Shown here: positions 17,252 through 26,140 of the stretch, one piece after another
Layout of the letters: the number at the start of each line of letters is the position of its first letter
Position numbering within the stretch: the first letter of the stretch is position 1
Assembly (NCBI GenBank): GCA_963798505.1
Contig: CAWCTX010000009.1
Coordinates: forward strand, 1-64,000
DNA: 64,000 nt
Source: CAVWSM01 sp963798505
GTDB taxonomy: Bacteria; Actinomycetota; Actinomycetes; Jiangellales; Jiangellaceae
Direction of reading: 5' to 3'
The notes under the pieces: model-generated
Told to the model about the DNA's origin: nothing
What the model saw: only the letters and a program-made list of their open reading frames with translations
Database searches by the model: none
Translations under genes and position numbers: made by a program

Positions 17252-18442
17252 TCAGTACGACGGCTGGCTCGGGTCGATCTGGTTGACCCACGCGACGACG
17301 CCGCCACCGACGTGCACGGCATCGGCGTAGCCCGCGCCCTTGACGATCGCGAGCGCCTCCGCGGACCGCGCCCCCGTCTTGCAGTGCAGCACGATCTGCT
17401 TGTCCGAAGGCAACCGCTCCAGCGCCTCGCCGGTGAGAAACTCGCCCTTGGGGATCAGGACCGCCCCCGGGATGCGGTTGATCTCGTACTCGTTGGGTTC
17501 CCGCACATCGACCAGGAGGAAGTCGCGCTCACCACGCTCCCGGGCGTCGAGCCAGTCGGCCAGCGTGCGCACATTGATCGTCGCGTCGACCGCAGCATCG
17601 GCCGCCTCGTCGGAGATCGTGCCGCAGAACGCCTCATAGTCGATGAGCTCGGTCACCGTCGGGTTCTTGCCGCAGATCGCGCACTCGGGGTCCTTGCGCA
17701 CCTTGATCGAGCGGTACGACATCTCCAGCGCGTCATAGACCATCAGCCGCCCGAGCAGCGGGTCGCCCACTCCGGTCAGCAGCTTGATCGCCTCCGTGAC
17801 CTGGATCGACCCGATCGACGCGCACAGCACGCCGAGCACGCCACCCTCGGCGCACGACGGGACCATCCCGGGGGGCGGCGGCTCGGGGTAGAGGCAGCGG
17901 TAGCACGGCCCGTGCTCGGCCCAGAACACCGATGCCTGTCCGTCGAACCGGTAGATCGAGCCCCACACGTACGGCTTGCCGAGCAGCACGGCCGCGTCGT
18001 TGACGAGATAGCGCGTCGCGAAGTTGTCGGTGCCATCGACGATCAGGTCATAGCCACTGAAGATCTCCAGCACGTTGCTGGTGTCGAGCCGCTCGGTGTG
18101 CAGCACGACCTGGACGTACGGGTTGATCTCGGCGACCGACTCCTTGGCCGACTGCGCCTTCGACTTCCCGACGTCGCTCTGCCCGTGGATGATCTGCCTC
18201 TGCAGGTTGGACTCATCGACCGTGTCGAAGTCGATGATCCCGAGCGTGCCCACACCCGCCGCGGCGAGATACATCAGCGCCGGCGACCCGAGCCCACCCG
18301 CGCCGATCACCAGCACGCGCGCGTTCTTCAGCCGCTTCTGCCCGGCCATGCCGACGTCGGGGATGATCAGGTGCCGGGAGTAGCGGCGCACCTCGTCGAC
18401 CGACAGCTCGGCGGCCGGCTCGACCAACGGTGGCAGAGTCAC
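17252..18442 (-). CDS. moeZ: adenylyltransferase/sulfurtransferase MoeZ
   Basis: E1-like enzyme that adenylates the C-terminal glycine of small sulfur-carrier proteins (MoaD/ThiS/CysO type) and moves sulfur to them through its rhodanese domain. The ThiF part (residues about 20-280) has the nucleotide loop VIGAGGLGSPALMYLAAAG, the DESNLQRQ segment and zinc cysteines CYRC and CAIC. The rhodanese part carries the active-site loop LHCKTGARSAEAL near residue 360. The GTG start is preceded by GAGGAG at a good distance; total 396 residues, normal for MoeZ/MoeB1. Same relative position as Rv3206c. Confidence 0.93.
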   Translation of the reverse strand: MTLPPLVEPAAELSVDEVRRYSRHLIIPDVGMAGQKRLKNARVLVIGAGGLGSPALMYLAAAGVGTLGIIDFDTVDESNLQRQIIHGQSDVGKSKAQSAKESVAEINPYVQVVLHTERLDTSNVLEIFSGYDLIVDGTDNFATRYLVNDAAVLLGKPYVWGSIYRFDGQASVFWAEHGPCYRCLYPEPPPPGMVPSCAEGGVLGVLCASIGSIQVTEAIKLLTGVGDPLLGRLMVYDALEMSYRSIKVRKDPECAICGKNPTVTELIDYEAFCGTISDEAADAAVDATINVRTLADWLDARERGERDFLLVDVREPNEYEINRIPGAVLIPKGEFLTGEALERLPSDKQIVLHCKTGARSAEALAIVKGAGYADAVHVGGGVVAWVNQIDPSQPSY

Positions 18443-18521
18443 GCGAGGCTCCTCAAAGTTGTACGACCTTCGCGACAACGGTCGCATGCGGCACCCGATT
18501 CCCCGCCCAGCCGTCCGGACT

Positions 18522-19448
18522 CTAAGACGGCTGTCTCGCCAACTGGGCCAGGTGCTCACGGACCAGATCAGCGACGAGATCGGGCTGCTCCATCATCGCG
18601 ACGTGCCCGCTGCTCGGCAGGTGCACCAGCTGTACGGACGGCAGCGCCCGACGCCACTGCCGGCTCGCCTCCGCGACCAGCCGGTCACGCCCGCCATAGA
18701 CGACGCGAACAGGCATCCGCAGCCCGGCCACATCTCGCCACACCGGCCACGGCCAGAAGTAGGCCCCGACCAGCGACCTGAGCGTGCCGAGGAACACCTC
18801 GCCGGCGCGGGGCTGCTCGTTGAGCTGCCGGCGCTCCGCAATGGCGACCTCGAACCACTCCGGGTCGATGCGCTCCGGGTCGCCGTATATCACCGACGCG
18901 ATCCGCCGCAGCACCGCCTCCGGGTCCGCAGCGGCGCTGCGCGCCATCGCGCGCTCCCCCACCCGCGGCAGCGTCAGCAGCGAGAGCAGGGCCGCCTCGC
19001 GGGGCGGGCGGGCTAGCCGGGGCATCGCCGGAGAGATCAGCAGCAGGGACCGGACGATCTCGGGTTGGCGCGCGGCCACCAGCACCGCGACGAGGCCTCC
19101 CATCGAGTTGGCAACGAGGTGTACGGGTTCGGAGTGCGCCGCGCGCAAGTACCCGGCGAGCGCGATCGCATGCGACGTCACGGTGTGCCCATCGCGCGGC
19201 GGCGTTGCGCCATAACCCGGAAGGTCGATCGCGTACGCATCGACGTCGTCACGCAGCCGCCACGCGAGCGGACCCCAGTTGGTCGCCGACCCGCCCAGAC
19301 CGTGGACCAGCACGACCCTGGGCATCCCCGGGTGCGCCGGTGTGGCGTGTCGCACATGCATCGGCCCGGCCGGGGTGTCGACCAGTGAGCTTGGCCACCA
19401 GTCCAACGCAGGGTGGACGTCGGGCGTGTCGCGCACGGTAGCGTCCAT
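18522..19448 (-). CDS. alpha/beta hydrolase
   Basis: A 308-residue alpha/beta hydrolase. The oxyanion-hole region reads VLVHGLGGSATNW, the nucleophile elbow is VANSMGGLVAV (Ser in NSMGG), the acid is probably the Asp in VYGGRDRLV, and the catalytic His is in LPSSGHVAMME. No signal peptide is evident. The substrate is unknown; esterase, lipase or C-C hydrolase are all possible. In mycobacteria a lipase-like gene lies in the same neighbourhood. It is upstream of moeZ on the same strand with 79 nt between, and is divergent from the HTH-MurA gene. Confidence 0.8.
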   Translation of the reverse strand: MDATVRDTPDVHPALDWWPSSLVDTPAGPMHVRHATPAHPGMPRVVLVHGLGGSATNWGPLAWRLRDDVDAYAIDLPGYGATPPRDGHTVTSHAIALAGYLRAAHSEPVHLVANSMGGLVAVLVAARQPEIVRSLLLISPAMPRLARPPREAALLSLLTLPRVGERAMARSAAADPEAVLRRIASVIYGDPERIDPEWFEVAIAERRQLNEQPRAGEVFLGTLRSLVGAYFWPWPVWRDVAGLRMPVRVVYGGRDRLVAEASRQWRRALPSVQLVHLPSSGHVAMMEQPDLVADLVREHLAQLARQPS

Positions 19449-19507
19449 CCAGCCGATGATAGAAAGCAGTCCAGGGGGACACGCCGATCCGGCGGCCAAT
19501 TCCGCAC

Positions 19508-19525
19508 TATCTCAAATATGAGATA
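19508..19525. promoter_or_regulatory. candidate operator, TATCTC-N6-GAGATA
   Basis: A perfect inverted repeat with 6-bp arms TATCTC (19508-19513) and GAGATA (19520-19525) around AAATAT, ending 12 nt before the ATG at 19538. It is strikingly AT-rich for this genome. Its position over the expected promoter or transcription start of a gene whose own product begins with an XRE helix-turn-helix suggests autoregulation. The divergent hydrolase promoter could also be affected. Confidence 0.55.
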
Positions 19526-19537
19526 CCGTCGTTTATC

Positions 19538-21067
19538 ATGACTGCGGACTATCTCGGCAAGATCGGCTCACTGATTCGCGACGCGCGGCGGCACCGCGGG
19601 CTCACCCAGACGGAGCTCGCCCGCGTTCTCGGCACCAGCCAGAGCGCGGTCAACCGCATCGAGCGGGGCCACCAGAACCTCAGCCTGGAGATGCTCGCGC
19701 GCATCGGGTCGGCCCTCGACAGCGAGATCGTGTCGCTCGGCGCGTCCGGGCCGATGCACCTGCGCGTCCATGGCGGCGCCACTCTGTCTGGCGAGATCGA
19801 CGTCAAGACGAGCAAGAACGCCGCGGTCGCGCTGCTCTGCGCGAGCCTGCTCACCTCCGGTCGCACGGTGCTGCGCCGGCTCGCCCGAATCGAGGAGGTC
19901 AACCGCATCCTCGAGGTGCTCGCCAGCATCGGCGTCCGTACTCGTTGGATCAACGACGGTGTCGACCTCGAGCTCATCCCCCCGGCCCGGCTCGACCTTG
20001 CTGCCATGGACGCCGAGTCGGCACGCCGCACGCGCAGCATGCTCTTGCTGTTGGGCCCGCTCATGCACCTCGAGGACGATTTCCAGCTCCCGTACGCAGG
20101 CGGCTGCGACCTCGGCAGCCGTACCGTCGAACCGCACCTGGTCGCGCTGCGGCCGTTCGGCCTGCAGGTCAAGGCGACCGCCGGCTTCTACCGCGCCACC
20201 ACCGATCGCGGCGTCAGCCCGACGCGTCCGATCGTGCTGACCGAGCGTGGCGACACGGTCACCGAGAACGCGCTGCTCGCCGCGGCTCGCCACCCAGGCA
20301 TCACGGTGATCCGCAACGCCAGCTCCAACTACATGGTCCAGGATCTGTGCTTCTTCCTGGAGAAGCTCGGCGTGCAGATCGACGGCATCGGCACGACCAC
20401 CCTGACCGTGCACGGCATCGAGGAGATCAACGCCGACGTCGACTACACACCATCCGAGGACCCGGTCGAGGCCATGAGCCTGCTGTCGGCGGCCATCGTC
20501 ACCGGCTCGGAGATCACGGTGCGACGGGCCCCGATCGAGTTCCTCGAGATCGAGCTCGCGATCCTCGAGGAGATGGGCCTCGACTACGACCGCAGCGCGG
20601 AATACAAGGCCGACAACGGCCACACCCGCCTGGTCGACCTGACGACGCGTCCCTCGCAGCTGAAGGCCCCGATCGACAAGATCCATCCGATGCCGTTCCC
20701 GGGTCTCAACATCGACAACCTGCCGTTCTTCGCCGTCATCGCCGCGACCGCGCAGGGATCGACGCTCATCCACGACTGGGTGTACGAGAACCGCGCCATC
20801 CACCTCACCGAGCTCAACAAGCTCGGCGGCCGGGTCAGCCTGCTCGACCCGCACCGCATCGCGGTCGAGGGCCCCACCCGCTGGAGCGGCGCCGAGCTGA
20901 TCTGCCCCCCGGCCCTGCGGCCCGCCGTCGTCATCCTGCTCGCCATGCTGGCGGCCAAAGGCACGTCCGTGCTGCGCAACGTCTACGTCATCGACCGGGG
21001 GTACGAGGACCTCGCCCGGCGGCTCAGCTCACTTGGCGCAGGAATCGAGTCGTTCCGCGACATCTGA
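19538..21067 (+). CDS. XRE-HTH domain fused to UDP-GlcNAc 1-carboxyvinyltransferase (MurA-like)
   Basis: A 509-residue fusion. Residues about 9-65 are an XRE/Cro helix-turn-helix (LTQTELARVLGTSQSAVNRI). From about residue 72 onward the EPSP-synthase fold is complete and MurA-like. The substrate Lys and Asn are K93/N94 (SKNAAVALL), the catalytic-loop Cys and Arg are C190 and R195 (YAGGCDLGSRTVEPH), and the Asp matching E. coli Asp305 is about D393 (PFPGLNIDNLPFF). The family reaction transfers enolpyruvate from PEP to UDP-GlcNAc, the first committed step of peptidoglycan synthesis. Since the active-site residues survive I infer an active enzyme, or a sensor for its substrates, that also binds DNA. 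A second, ordinary MurA is not in this window. Confidence 0.85.
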   Translation: MTADYLGKIGSLIRDARRHRGLTQTELARVLGTSQSAVNRIERGHQNLSLEMLARIGSALDSEIVSLGASGPMHLRVHGGATLSGEIDVKTSKNAAVALLCASLLTSGRTVLRRLARIEEVNRILEVLASIGVRTRWINDGVDLELIPPARLDLAAMDAESARRTRSMLLLLGPLMHLEDDFQLPYAGGCDLGSRTVEPHLVALRPFGLQVKATAGFYRATTDRGVSPTRPIVLTERGDTVTENALLAAARHPGITVIRNASSNYMVQDLCFFLEKLGVQIDGIGTTTLTVHGIEEINADVDYTPSEDPVEAMSLLSAAIVTGSEITVRRAPIEFLEIELAILEEMGLDYDRSAEYKADNGHTRLVDLTTRPSQLKAPIDKIHPMPFPGLNIDNLPFFAVIAATAQGSTLIHDWVYENRAIHLTELNKLGGRVSLLDPHRIAVEGPTRWSGAELICPPALRPAVVILLAMLAAKGTSVLRNVYVIDRGYEDLARRLSSLGAGIESFRDI

Positions 21068-21080
21068 GTAGCCTGGTGCG

Positions 21081-21323
21081 GTGACCGAGCGCCAGCCAGC
21101 CGCACCCGGATTCGAACCCGAGTTCGTCGACGTTCAAGAGCCGCCGGACGACGAGGATGTGGCAGTCGACCTGGAGGCGCCCGAGGCCGACGCCGCCGAG
21201 CAGCTCCAGGCCCTCACGGAGCACGAGGACGAGCCGATCGGCGACCTCCCCATCGACGCCAACCCGGCCGACGTGACCGAGCAGCGACGCGTCGTCGCCT
21301 TCGACGAGGACGACTACCGGTGA
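21081..21323 (+). CDS. small acidic hypothetical protein, 80 aa
   Basis: Not recognised. GTG start; the 80-residue product is extremely acidic (about one third Asp/Glu) and rich in Pro and Ala, with no hydrophobic segment, so probably disordered. It starts 13 nt after the HTH-MurA gene and its stop overlaps the tetR start as GTGA, so it belongs to a coupled set of three genes. The tight packing and absence of another reading frame argue that it is real. Confidence 0.6.
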   Translation: MTERQPAAPGFEPEFVDVQEPPDDEDVAVDLEAPEADAAEQLQALTEHEDEPIGDLPIDANPADVTEQRRVVAFDEDDYR

Positions 21324-21955
21324 CCAGCCTGCCGGCAGCCATGCCCCGCGGCGTACGACTGCCGCGCGGCGCGCGCCGCCTGCAGCTCCTCGCCGCGGCC
21401 CAGGAGGTCTTCGTCGCCAACGGCTATCACGCCGCCGCGATGGACGACATCGCCAGCCGGGCCGGTGTCAGCAAGCCCGTGCTCTACCAGCACTTCCCCG
21501 GCAAGCTCGACCTCTATCTCGCTCTCGTCGACCGCGCCGCCGACCTCCTCGTCGGGCGCATCCGCGAGGCGCTCGCGTCGACCACCGACAACAAGCAGCG
21601 GGTGGCGGCGACGACGCAGGCCTACTTCGACTTCATCGACGACCCGTCCGGAATTGCCCGGCTGCTCTTCGACAACGACCTGACCAACGAGGAGGCCGTG
21701 ACCGCCCGGCTGGAGCGGGTCACGGAGGAGTGCGCCGTCGACATCGCCGCGATCATCGCCGAGGACACCGGCCTCTCCGAGGACGAGTCGATGCTGCTCG
21801 CCGTGGCCCTGGTCGGCCAGTCGCAGTTCTCGGCGCGCTATTGGCTGCAGAACGGCCGCGGCCTGTCCCGCGAGCACGCCGCCACGCTCGTGTCGACGCT
21901 GGGCTGGCGGGGCATCCGCGGGTTCCCCCGACGCGACGAGCCGCCGACCTCCTGA
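21320..21955 (+). CDS. TetR/AcrR-family transcriptional regulator
   Basis: A 211-residue one-component repressor. The N-terminal helix-turn-helix lies at residues about 22-68 (AAQEVFVANGYHAAAMDDI, then RAGVSKPVLYQHFPGKLDLY); the C-terminal ligand domain is typical in length. The GTG start overlaps the preceding stop; an ATG at codon 8 (MPRGVRLP) is an alternative. The orthologous position in M. tuberculosis is Rv3208, a TetR next to a DUF3107 gene. A strong hairpin follows. The ligand and targets cannot be read from sequence. Confidence 0.85.
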   Translation: MTSLPAAMPRGVRLPRGARRLQLLAAAQEVFVANGYHAAAMDDIASRAGVSKPVLYQHFPGKLDLYLALVDRAADLLVGRIREALASTTDNKQRVAATTQAYFDFIDDPSGIARLLFDNDLTNEEAVTARLERVTEECAVDIAAIIAEDTGLSEDESMLLAVALVGQSQFSARYWLQNGRGLSREHAATLVSTLGWRGIRGFPRRDEPPTS

Positions 21956-22016
21956 CCCCGTGATCATGAAGGATCGCCCGCGCCCTGACGGGGAGGATCC
22001 TTCATGATCACCGGGG
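21956..22016. terminator. long inverted repeat after tetR
   Basis: Left arm CCCCGTGATCATGAAGGATC (21956-21975), right arm 21996-22016, paired over about 20 bp with a single bulge and a 20-nt loop. It begins at the tetR stop and lies ahead of the DUF3107 gene. No U-tract follows, so it would be a stem-only terminator or RNA-stability element. It shares the core TGATCATG with the hairpin at 40128-40188. Confidence 0.65.
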
Positions 22017-22145
22017 GCCCACGGCTCGCTGTTCGCCCACGGCGTGCAAGCCGACGCAGCGCACCCGCTCCCGCGTAGGCTCGACGGCGAAGTTGCTGTC
22101 GCAGCTCGCAGGGATGCCGCAAGGCGGTCGTCGAAAGGGTTCAGC

Positions 22146-22370
22146 GTGGAGGTCAAGATCGGCGTGCAGAACGCTGCCCGGGAGATCGTCCTGGAGAGCA
22201 CTCTCTCCCCCGACGAGGTGGAGAAGGCGGTCGCGGCCGCACTGGCCAAGGAGGGCGTCCTGACCCTGACCGACGACAAGGGCCGGCGCATCGTCGTCCC
22301 GGCGGGCAAGATCGCCTACGTCGAGATCGGCGAGCAGATCGAGCGCCGGGTCGGCTTCGGCGCGATCTGA
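22146..22370 (+). CDS. DUF3107 family protein
   Basis: A 74-residue protein beginning VEVKIGVQNAAREIVLES, then LSPDEVEKAVAAALA, ending in IAYVEIGEQIERRVGFG. It matches the small actinobacterial DUF3107 family (the M. tuberculosis TB9.4/Rv3208A position next to the TetR gene). GTG start with AAAGGG 8 nt upstream. It is a compact beta-rich protein of unknown biochemical role, and cytosolic. It converges on the ferritin-like gene with only one base between the stops. Confidence 0.82.
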   Translation: MEVKIGVQNAAREIVLESTLSPDEVEKAVAAALAKEGVLTLTDDKGRRIVVPAGKIAYVEIGEQIERRVGFGAI

Positions 22371-22371
22371 G

Positions 22372-23058
22372 TCAGGCGGCCAGCCCCAGCGCGGCCATGC
22401 GCCGGGAGTGGTTCTCGGTGATGCGGTTGAACACGCGGCTGATCTCCGACAGGTCCGCCTCGAGCAGCCCAAGCCCCTGGATGACGATCCCGGTGAGCTC
22501 CGCGCGCTCCAGCGCGACTTGCTGAGCCTGCGCGATCGCCTCCCCGACAAGCCTGCGCCCCCACAGTGCGAGCCGACCCGCGAGCTTCGGGTCCTCCGCG
22601 ATCATGGCCTTGACCCGGTCGACGACGAAGGCCGAGTGCCCGGTGTCGTCGAGCACGTTGAGCACGAGCTCACGCGTCTGCGGGTCGAGCCCGGTCGCGA
22701 TCTCGCGGTAGAAGTCGGCGGCAATGCCGTCGCCGATGTAGGCCTTGACCAGCCCCTCCGCCCAGTCTTTGGGCTGGGTGTGCTCGTGGAAGGCGGCCAC
22801 CGCATCGGCGAACGGTTTCATGGCCTCGTCGACGCCGACGCCCAGCTCCTCGAGCCGGGCCTTCAGCAGCGAGTAGTGCCCGAACTCGGCACTCGCCATC
22901 GCGGCCAGCTGGGCCTTGTCGGCGGTGGTCGGAGCCAGCCCGGCATCTCGGCCGAGCTGCTCGAACGCGGTCAGCTCACCACGGGCGAGCACCCCCAGGA
23001 GCTCGATGACGCCTGCGCGGTACTCCGGGTCGGACAGGTCGGGTGTGGTCGCGGTCAC
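22372..23058 (-). CDS. ferritin-like (tRNA hydroxylase-type) protein
   Basis: A 228-residue all-helical protein of the ferritin-like fold annotated in actinobacteria as tRNA-(ms2io6A)-hydroxylase-like; the mycobacterial neighbour is Rv3210c. Possible di-iron ligands are the Glu of GELTAFEQL, the Glu and His of SAEFGHYSLL, and a later DDTGHSAFVVD. Whether the complete Glu/His ligand set is kept is unclear, so the hydroxylase activity is only an inference. GTG start; it is divergent from rhlE and convergent with DUF3107. Confidence 0.75.
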   Translation of the reverse strand: MTATTPDLSDPEYRAGVIELLGVLARGELTAFEQLGRDAGLAPTTADKAQLAAMASAEFGHYSLLKARLEELGVGVDEAMKPFADAVAAFHEHTQPKDWAEGLVKAYIGDGIAADFYREIATGLDPQTRELVLNVLDDTGHSAFVVDRVKAMIAEDPKLAGRLALWGRRLVGEAIAQAQQVALERAELTGIVIQGLGLLEADLSEISRVFNRITENHSRRMAALGLAA

Positions 23059-23188
23059 GGCGCTGAGCGTATCCGCGTCGCGGCTCTGGCGGGAGGAGAC
23101 CGAGCGGGCCGGTAGACTACAGGAGCAGAATTGCGCGCCCGCACGGACTTGTATCCGACTCGTGCACCCAGGAGCGCGCCCTGACGAC

Positions 23189-24604
23189 ATGAGGCGAATC
23201 GCCCTGAGCACCTTCCGCCAGCTCGGAGTGCTTCCCTCGATCACCGAAGCGCTAGAGCGCGTCGGGATCGTGGAAGCCTTCCCGATCCAAGAGATGACCC
23301 TGCCGGTCGCCCTGACCGGCGCCGACCTGATCGGCCAGGCACGCACGGGCACGGGCAAGACCTACGCCTTCTCCATCCCGCTGCTGCAGCGCATCATCGC
23401 GCCCGACGAGCGCGACTACACCACGATCGTCGAGCCCGGAAAGCCGCAGGCGCTGGTGGTCGTACCCACCCGCGAGCTGGCCGTCCAGGTCACCGGTGAC
23501 CTCGAGACCTGTTCGACCGTACGTCGGGTCCGCATCCTCACCCTGTACGGCGGCCGCGCCTACGAGCCACAGGTAGCCACCCTGCGCGCCGGCGTCGACG
23601 TCGTCGTCAGCACGCCCGGCCGTCTGCTCGACCTGGCAAACCAGGGCGAGCTCGACCTCAGCCACGTGAAGGTGCTCGTGCTCGACGAGGCCGACGAGAT
23701 GCTCGACCTCGGGTTCCTCCCCGACGTCGAGAAGATCATCGGACTCACCCCCGAGCTGCGCCAGACCATGCTGTTCAGCGCGACGATGCCCGGCGCCGTG
23801 GTCTCGCTCGCTCGCACCTACATGCGCCACCCGGTCAACGTGCGCGCCGAGTCGTCCGACGACTCGCAGACGGTGCCCACGACGGCCCAGTTCGTCTACC
23901 GGGCGCACGCGCTCGACAAGGACGAGCTCGTGGCCAAGATGCTGCAGGCAGAGGGCCGCGGGCTGGCGATGATCTTCTGCCGCACCAAGCGCCAGTGCCA
24001 GCGGGTCGCCGACGAGCTGGCCGGCCGCGGTTTCGCGGCCGCGGCTGTGCACGGCGACCTCGGTCAGGGCGCGCGGGAGCAGGCGCTGCGCGCGTTCCGG
24101 TCCGGCAAGGTCGATGTGCTCGTGGCCACCGACGTTGCGGCCCGCGGCATCGACGTCGAGGGCGTCACCCACGTCGTCAACTTCAGCTGCCCGGAGGACC
24201 AGAAGACCTACCTGCACCGCATCGGCCGCACCGGTCGCGCTGGCGCCTCCGGCATCGCGGTCACACTGGTCGACTGGGAGGACCTCACCCGCTGGCAGGT
24301 CATCAACAAGGGGCTCGACCTCCCCTACCCCGACCCCGCCGAGACCTACTCGACCAGCGAGCACTTCCTGCACGACCTCGGCATCCCGCACGGCACGTCC
24401 GGCACCCTGCCCCGGGCGGCCCGCACCCGCGCCGGGCTCGACGCCGAGCGCCTCGAGGATCTGGGCGAGACGGGCAAGGATCGGCGGCGCAGCCGGCCAA
24501 CGACCACCACCACGAGGGAAGCGACCAGGGAGACCCCGCGGCCACGCCGGTCGCGCTCCCGCCGACGCACCCGGCACGGGCAGGACATCAGCAAGTCGGA
24601 GTGA
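23189..24604 (+). CDS. rhlE: DEAD-box ATP-dependent RNA helicase
   Basis: A 471-residue DEAD-box helicase. The Q motif is PIQEMTLPVAL, motif I ARTGTGKTYAF, Ia PTRELAVQV, motif II VLDEADEML, motif III SAT, motif V ATDVAARGIDV and motif VI HRIGRTGRAG. The C-terminal 60 residues are strongly basic (RRRSRPTTTTTREATRE and an Arg/Ser stretch), suited to RNA binding. It probably remodels RNA in ribosome assembly or decay, as for the Rv3211-type RhlE of mycobacteria. ATG at 23189; the GTG at 23162 is a less likely start. A TAGACT -10-like element lies about 77 nt upstream, leaving a GC-rich leader. Confidence 0.92.
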   Translation: MRRIALSTFRQLGVLPSITEALERVGIVEAFPIQEMTLPVALTGADLIGQARTGTGKTYAFSIPLLQRIIAPDERDYTTIVEPGKPQALVVVPTRELAVQVTGDLETCSTVRRVRILTLYGGRAYEPQVATLRAGVDVVVSTPGRLLDLANQGELDLSHVKVLVLDEADEMLDLGFLPDVEKIIGLTPELRQTMLFSATMPGAVVSLARTYMRHPVNVRAESSDDSQTVPTTAQFVYRAHALDKDELVAKMLQAEGRGLAMIFCRTKRQCQRVADELAGRGFAAAAVHGDLGQGAREQALRAFRSGKVDVLVATDVAARGIDVEGVTHVVNFSCPEDQKTYLHRIGRTGRAGASGIAVTLVDWEDLTRWQVINKGLDLPYPDPAETYSTSEHFLHDLGIPHGTSGTLPRAARTRAGLDAERLEDLGETGKDRRRSRPTTTTTREATRETPRPRRSRSRRRTRHGQDISKSE

Positions 24605-24666
24605 CGTCGCGCACGTCACGCTCACGGTCGACGGTCGAGCCTGATCGTCTGGGATACGGTCGCTGA

Positions 24667-25542
24667 GTGAGCACGCCGCGTACGTTGATCCGCCCGCAGA
24701 CCGTCGACGCGCACATGGTCGACACAGCCCGCGGCAGCTTCGCGGCGCTGACCGCCCGCGCCGACGCGGCGTCCCGACGCGGCAGCGCGCTACTCGTGCC
24801 GGGATGGACCGGCAGCAAGGAAGACTTCCTGGCGATCCTGCCGCTGCTTGCCGACGCCGGGTTCGATGCGGTTGCCTACGACCAGCGGGGGCAGCACGAG
24901 ACCTCGGCAACCGATACCGACGACTACTCCCTCGACGGGCTGGCCGCGGACGCGTCTGTCATCGCGGCGGCGCTCGATGGGCCCGTACATCTCGTGGGCC
25001 ATTCGTTCGGTGGCCTCGTGTCGCGCCGCGCCGCGCACCGCACCCCCGGCGCATTCGCGTCGCTGACTCTCCTCTGCGCCGGTGCCGGCGCACTCCCCGC
25101 CGAGCGGCACGGCTCGCTGAACGTCATGGCCGACATCATCACGACGCACGGGCTCAGCGTGACCTACGACGCCAAGCTGGCCTACGACTCGGCACTGCCG
25201 GACTATGTCAGGCCGGAACCGCACATCGCCGACTTCCTGCGCACGCGGTTCACCAGCAACCACCCGGCCAGCTTGCGCGCGATCACCCTGCACCTCACCG
25301 AGGCGCCGGACGACATTGAGTCGCAGCCCCCGCTCGGCATTGCAGTGCAGGTGGCCTACGGCGAAGCCGACGACGGCTGGCCGCTCGACGTGCAGAAAGA
25401 GACCGCGCGCCGGCTCGGCGCATCCGTCGCGGTGATTCGCGACGCGGGTCACTCACCCGCCGTCGACCAGCCAGAACACACGGCCAGAGTGCTGACGGAG
25501 TTCTGGGGCAGCGCGCACAACGGCGTCACCCCTCACCGCTGA
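24667..25542 (+). CDS. alpha/beta hydrolase
   Basis: A 291-residue cytosolic alpha/beta hydrolase: LLVPGWTGSKEDFLAI for the oxyanion region, VGHSFGGLVSRR for the nucleophile Ser, YGEADDGWPLDV for the acid and DAGHSPAVDQPE for the His. The complete triad suggests an active enzyme; the substrate is unknown. GTG start, 62 nt after rhlE on the same strand; its end overlaps the convergent marC by 17 nt. Confidence 0.8.
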   Translation: MSTPRTLIRPQTVDAHMVDTARGSFAALTARADAASRRGSALLVPGWTGSKEDFLAILPLLADAGFDAVAYDQRGQHETSATDTDDYSLDGLAADASVIAAALDGPVHLVGHSFGGLVSRRAAHRTPGAFASLTLLCAGAGALPAERHGSLNVMADIITTHGLSVTYDAKLAYDSALPDYVRPEPHIADFLRTRFTSNHPASLRAITLHLTEAPDDIESQPPLGIAVQVAYGEADDGWPLDVQKETARRLGASVAVIRDAGHSPAVDQPEHTARVLTEFWGSAHNGVTPHR

Positions 25543-26140
25543 CGAACGCACGCACCGCGTCGGCCACGAGCTGCACGGCGATGGCCGACAGCAGCAGGCC
25601 GGCGATGCGGGTCACGAGCAGGATGCCGGAGTCGCGCAGCAGCCTGTGCAGAACGAGCGAGTAGCGCATCGTCAACCACAGGACGAGGTGGACCGCAACG
25701 ATGCCGGCGGCAACCGAAAGCGACTCGCCCACGTCGTCGGCCTGCTGCGCGAAGACCATCGTCGCGACGATCGCACCGGGCCCGGCCAGGAGCGGGGTGC
25801 CCAGCGGGACGAGAGCGATGTTGGTGCCCTGCACGGCCTCTGGGTTGTCGGCCTTGCCCGTCAGCAGCTCCAGCGCAACGAGCAGCAGCAGCAGACCACC
25901 GGCCAGCTGCAACGCGGGTAGCGACACATGCAGATAGTCGAGGATCTGCCGGCCGAACAAGGCGAACAGGGTGATCACACCGAGAGCCACGAGCACGGCC
26001 TGCCACGCGGCCCTGCTGCGCGCCGCCTTGGGCAGTCCGCCGGTGAGTGCCAGGAATATCGGGATGGTCCCCGGCGGGTCCATGATGACGAACAGGGTGA
26101 TGAAGACTTCGCCGAACAGCTTGACGTCCACCCACGTCAC
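25526..26140 (-). CDS. MarC-family integral membrane protein
   Basis: A 204-residue protein with about six transmembrane helices and the MarC/UPF0056 signature FVIMDPPGTIPIFLALTGG near the N-terminus. The family is a set of inner-membrane proteins without a settled transport role; the old link to multiple antibiotic resistance was not confirmed. The GTG at 26140 overlaps the stop of the PHP gene as GTGA, so both are expected to be translated together. The order DUF6758, PHP, MarC on one strand is also found in other actinomycetes. Confidence 0.88.
   Translation of the reverse strand: MTWVDVKLFGEVFITLFVIMDPPGTIPIFLALTGGLPKAARSRAAWQAVLVALGVITLFALFGRQILDYLHVSLPALQLAGGLLLLLVALELLTGKADNPEAVQGTNIALVPLGTPLLAGPGAIVATMVFAQQADDVGESLSVAAGIVAVHLVLWLTMRYSLVLHRLLRDSGILLVTRIAGLLLSAIAVQLVADAVRAFVSGEG

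Noticed and set aside
21107..21122. Minus-strand GGGTTCGAATCCG, like a tRNA T-arm
   Set aside because: Lies within a short coding gene; no acceptor, anticodon or D-arm partner.
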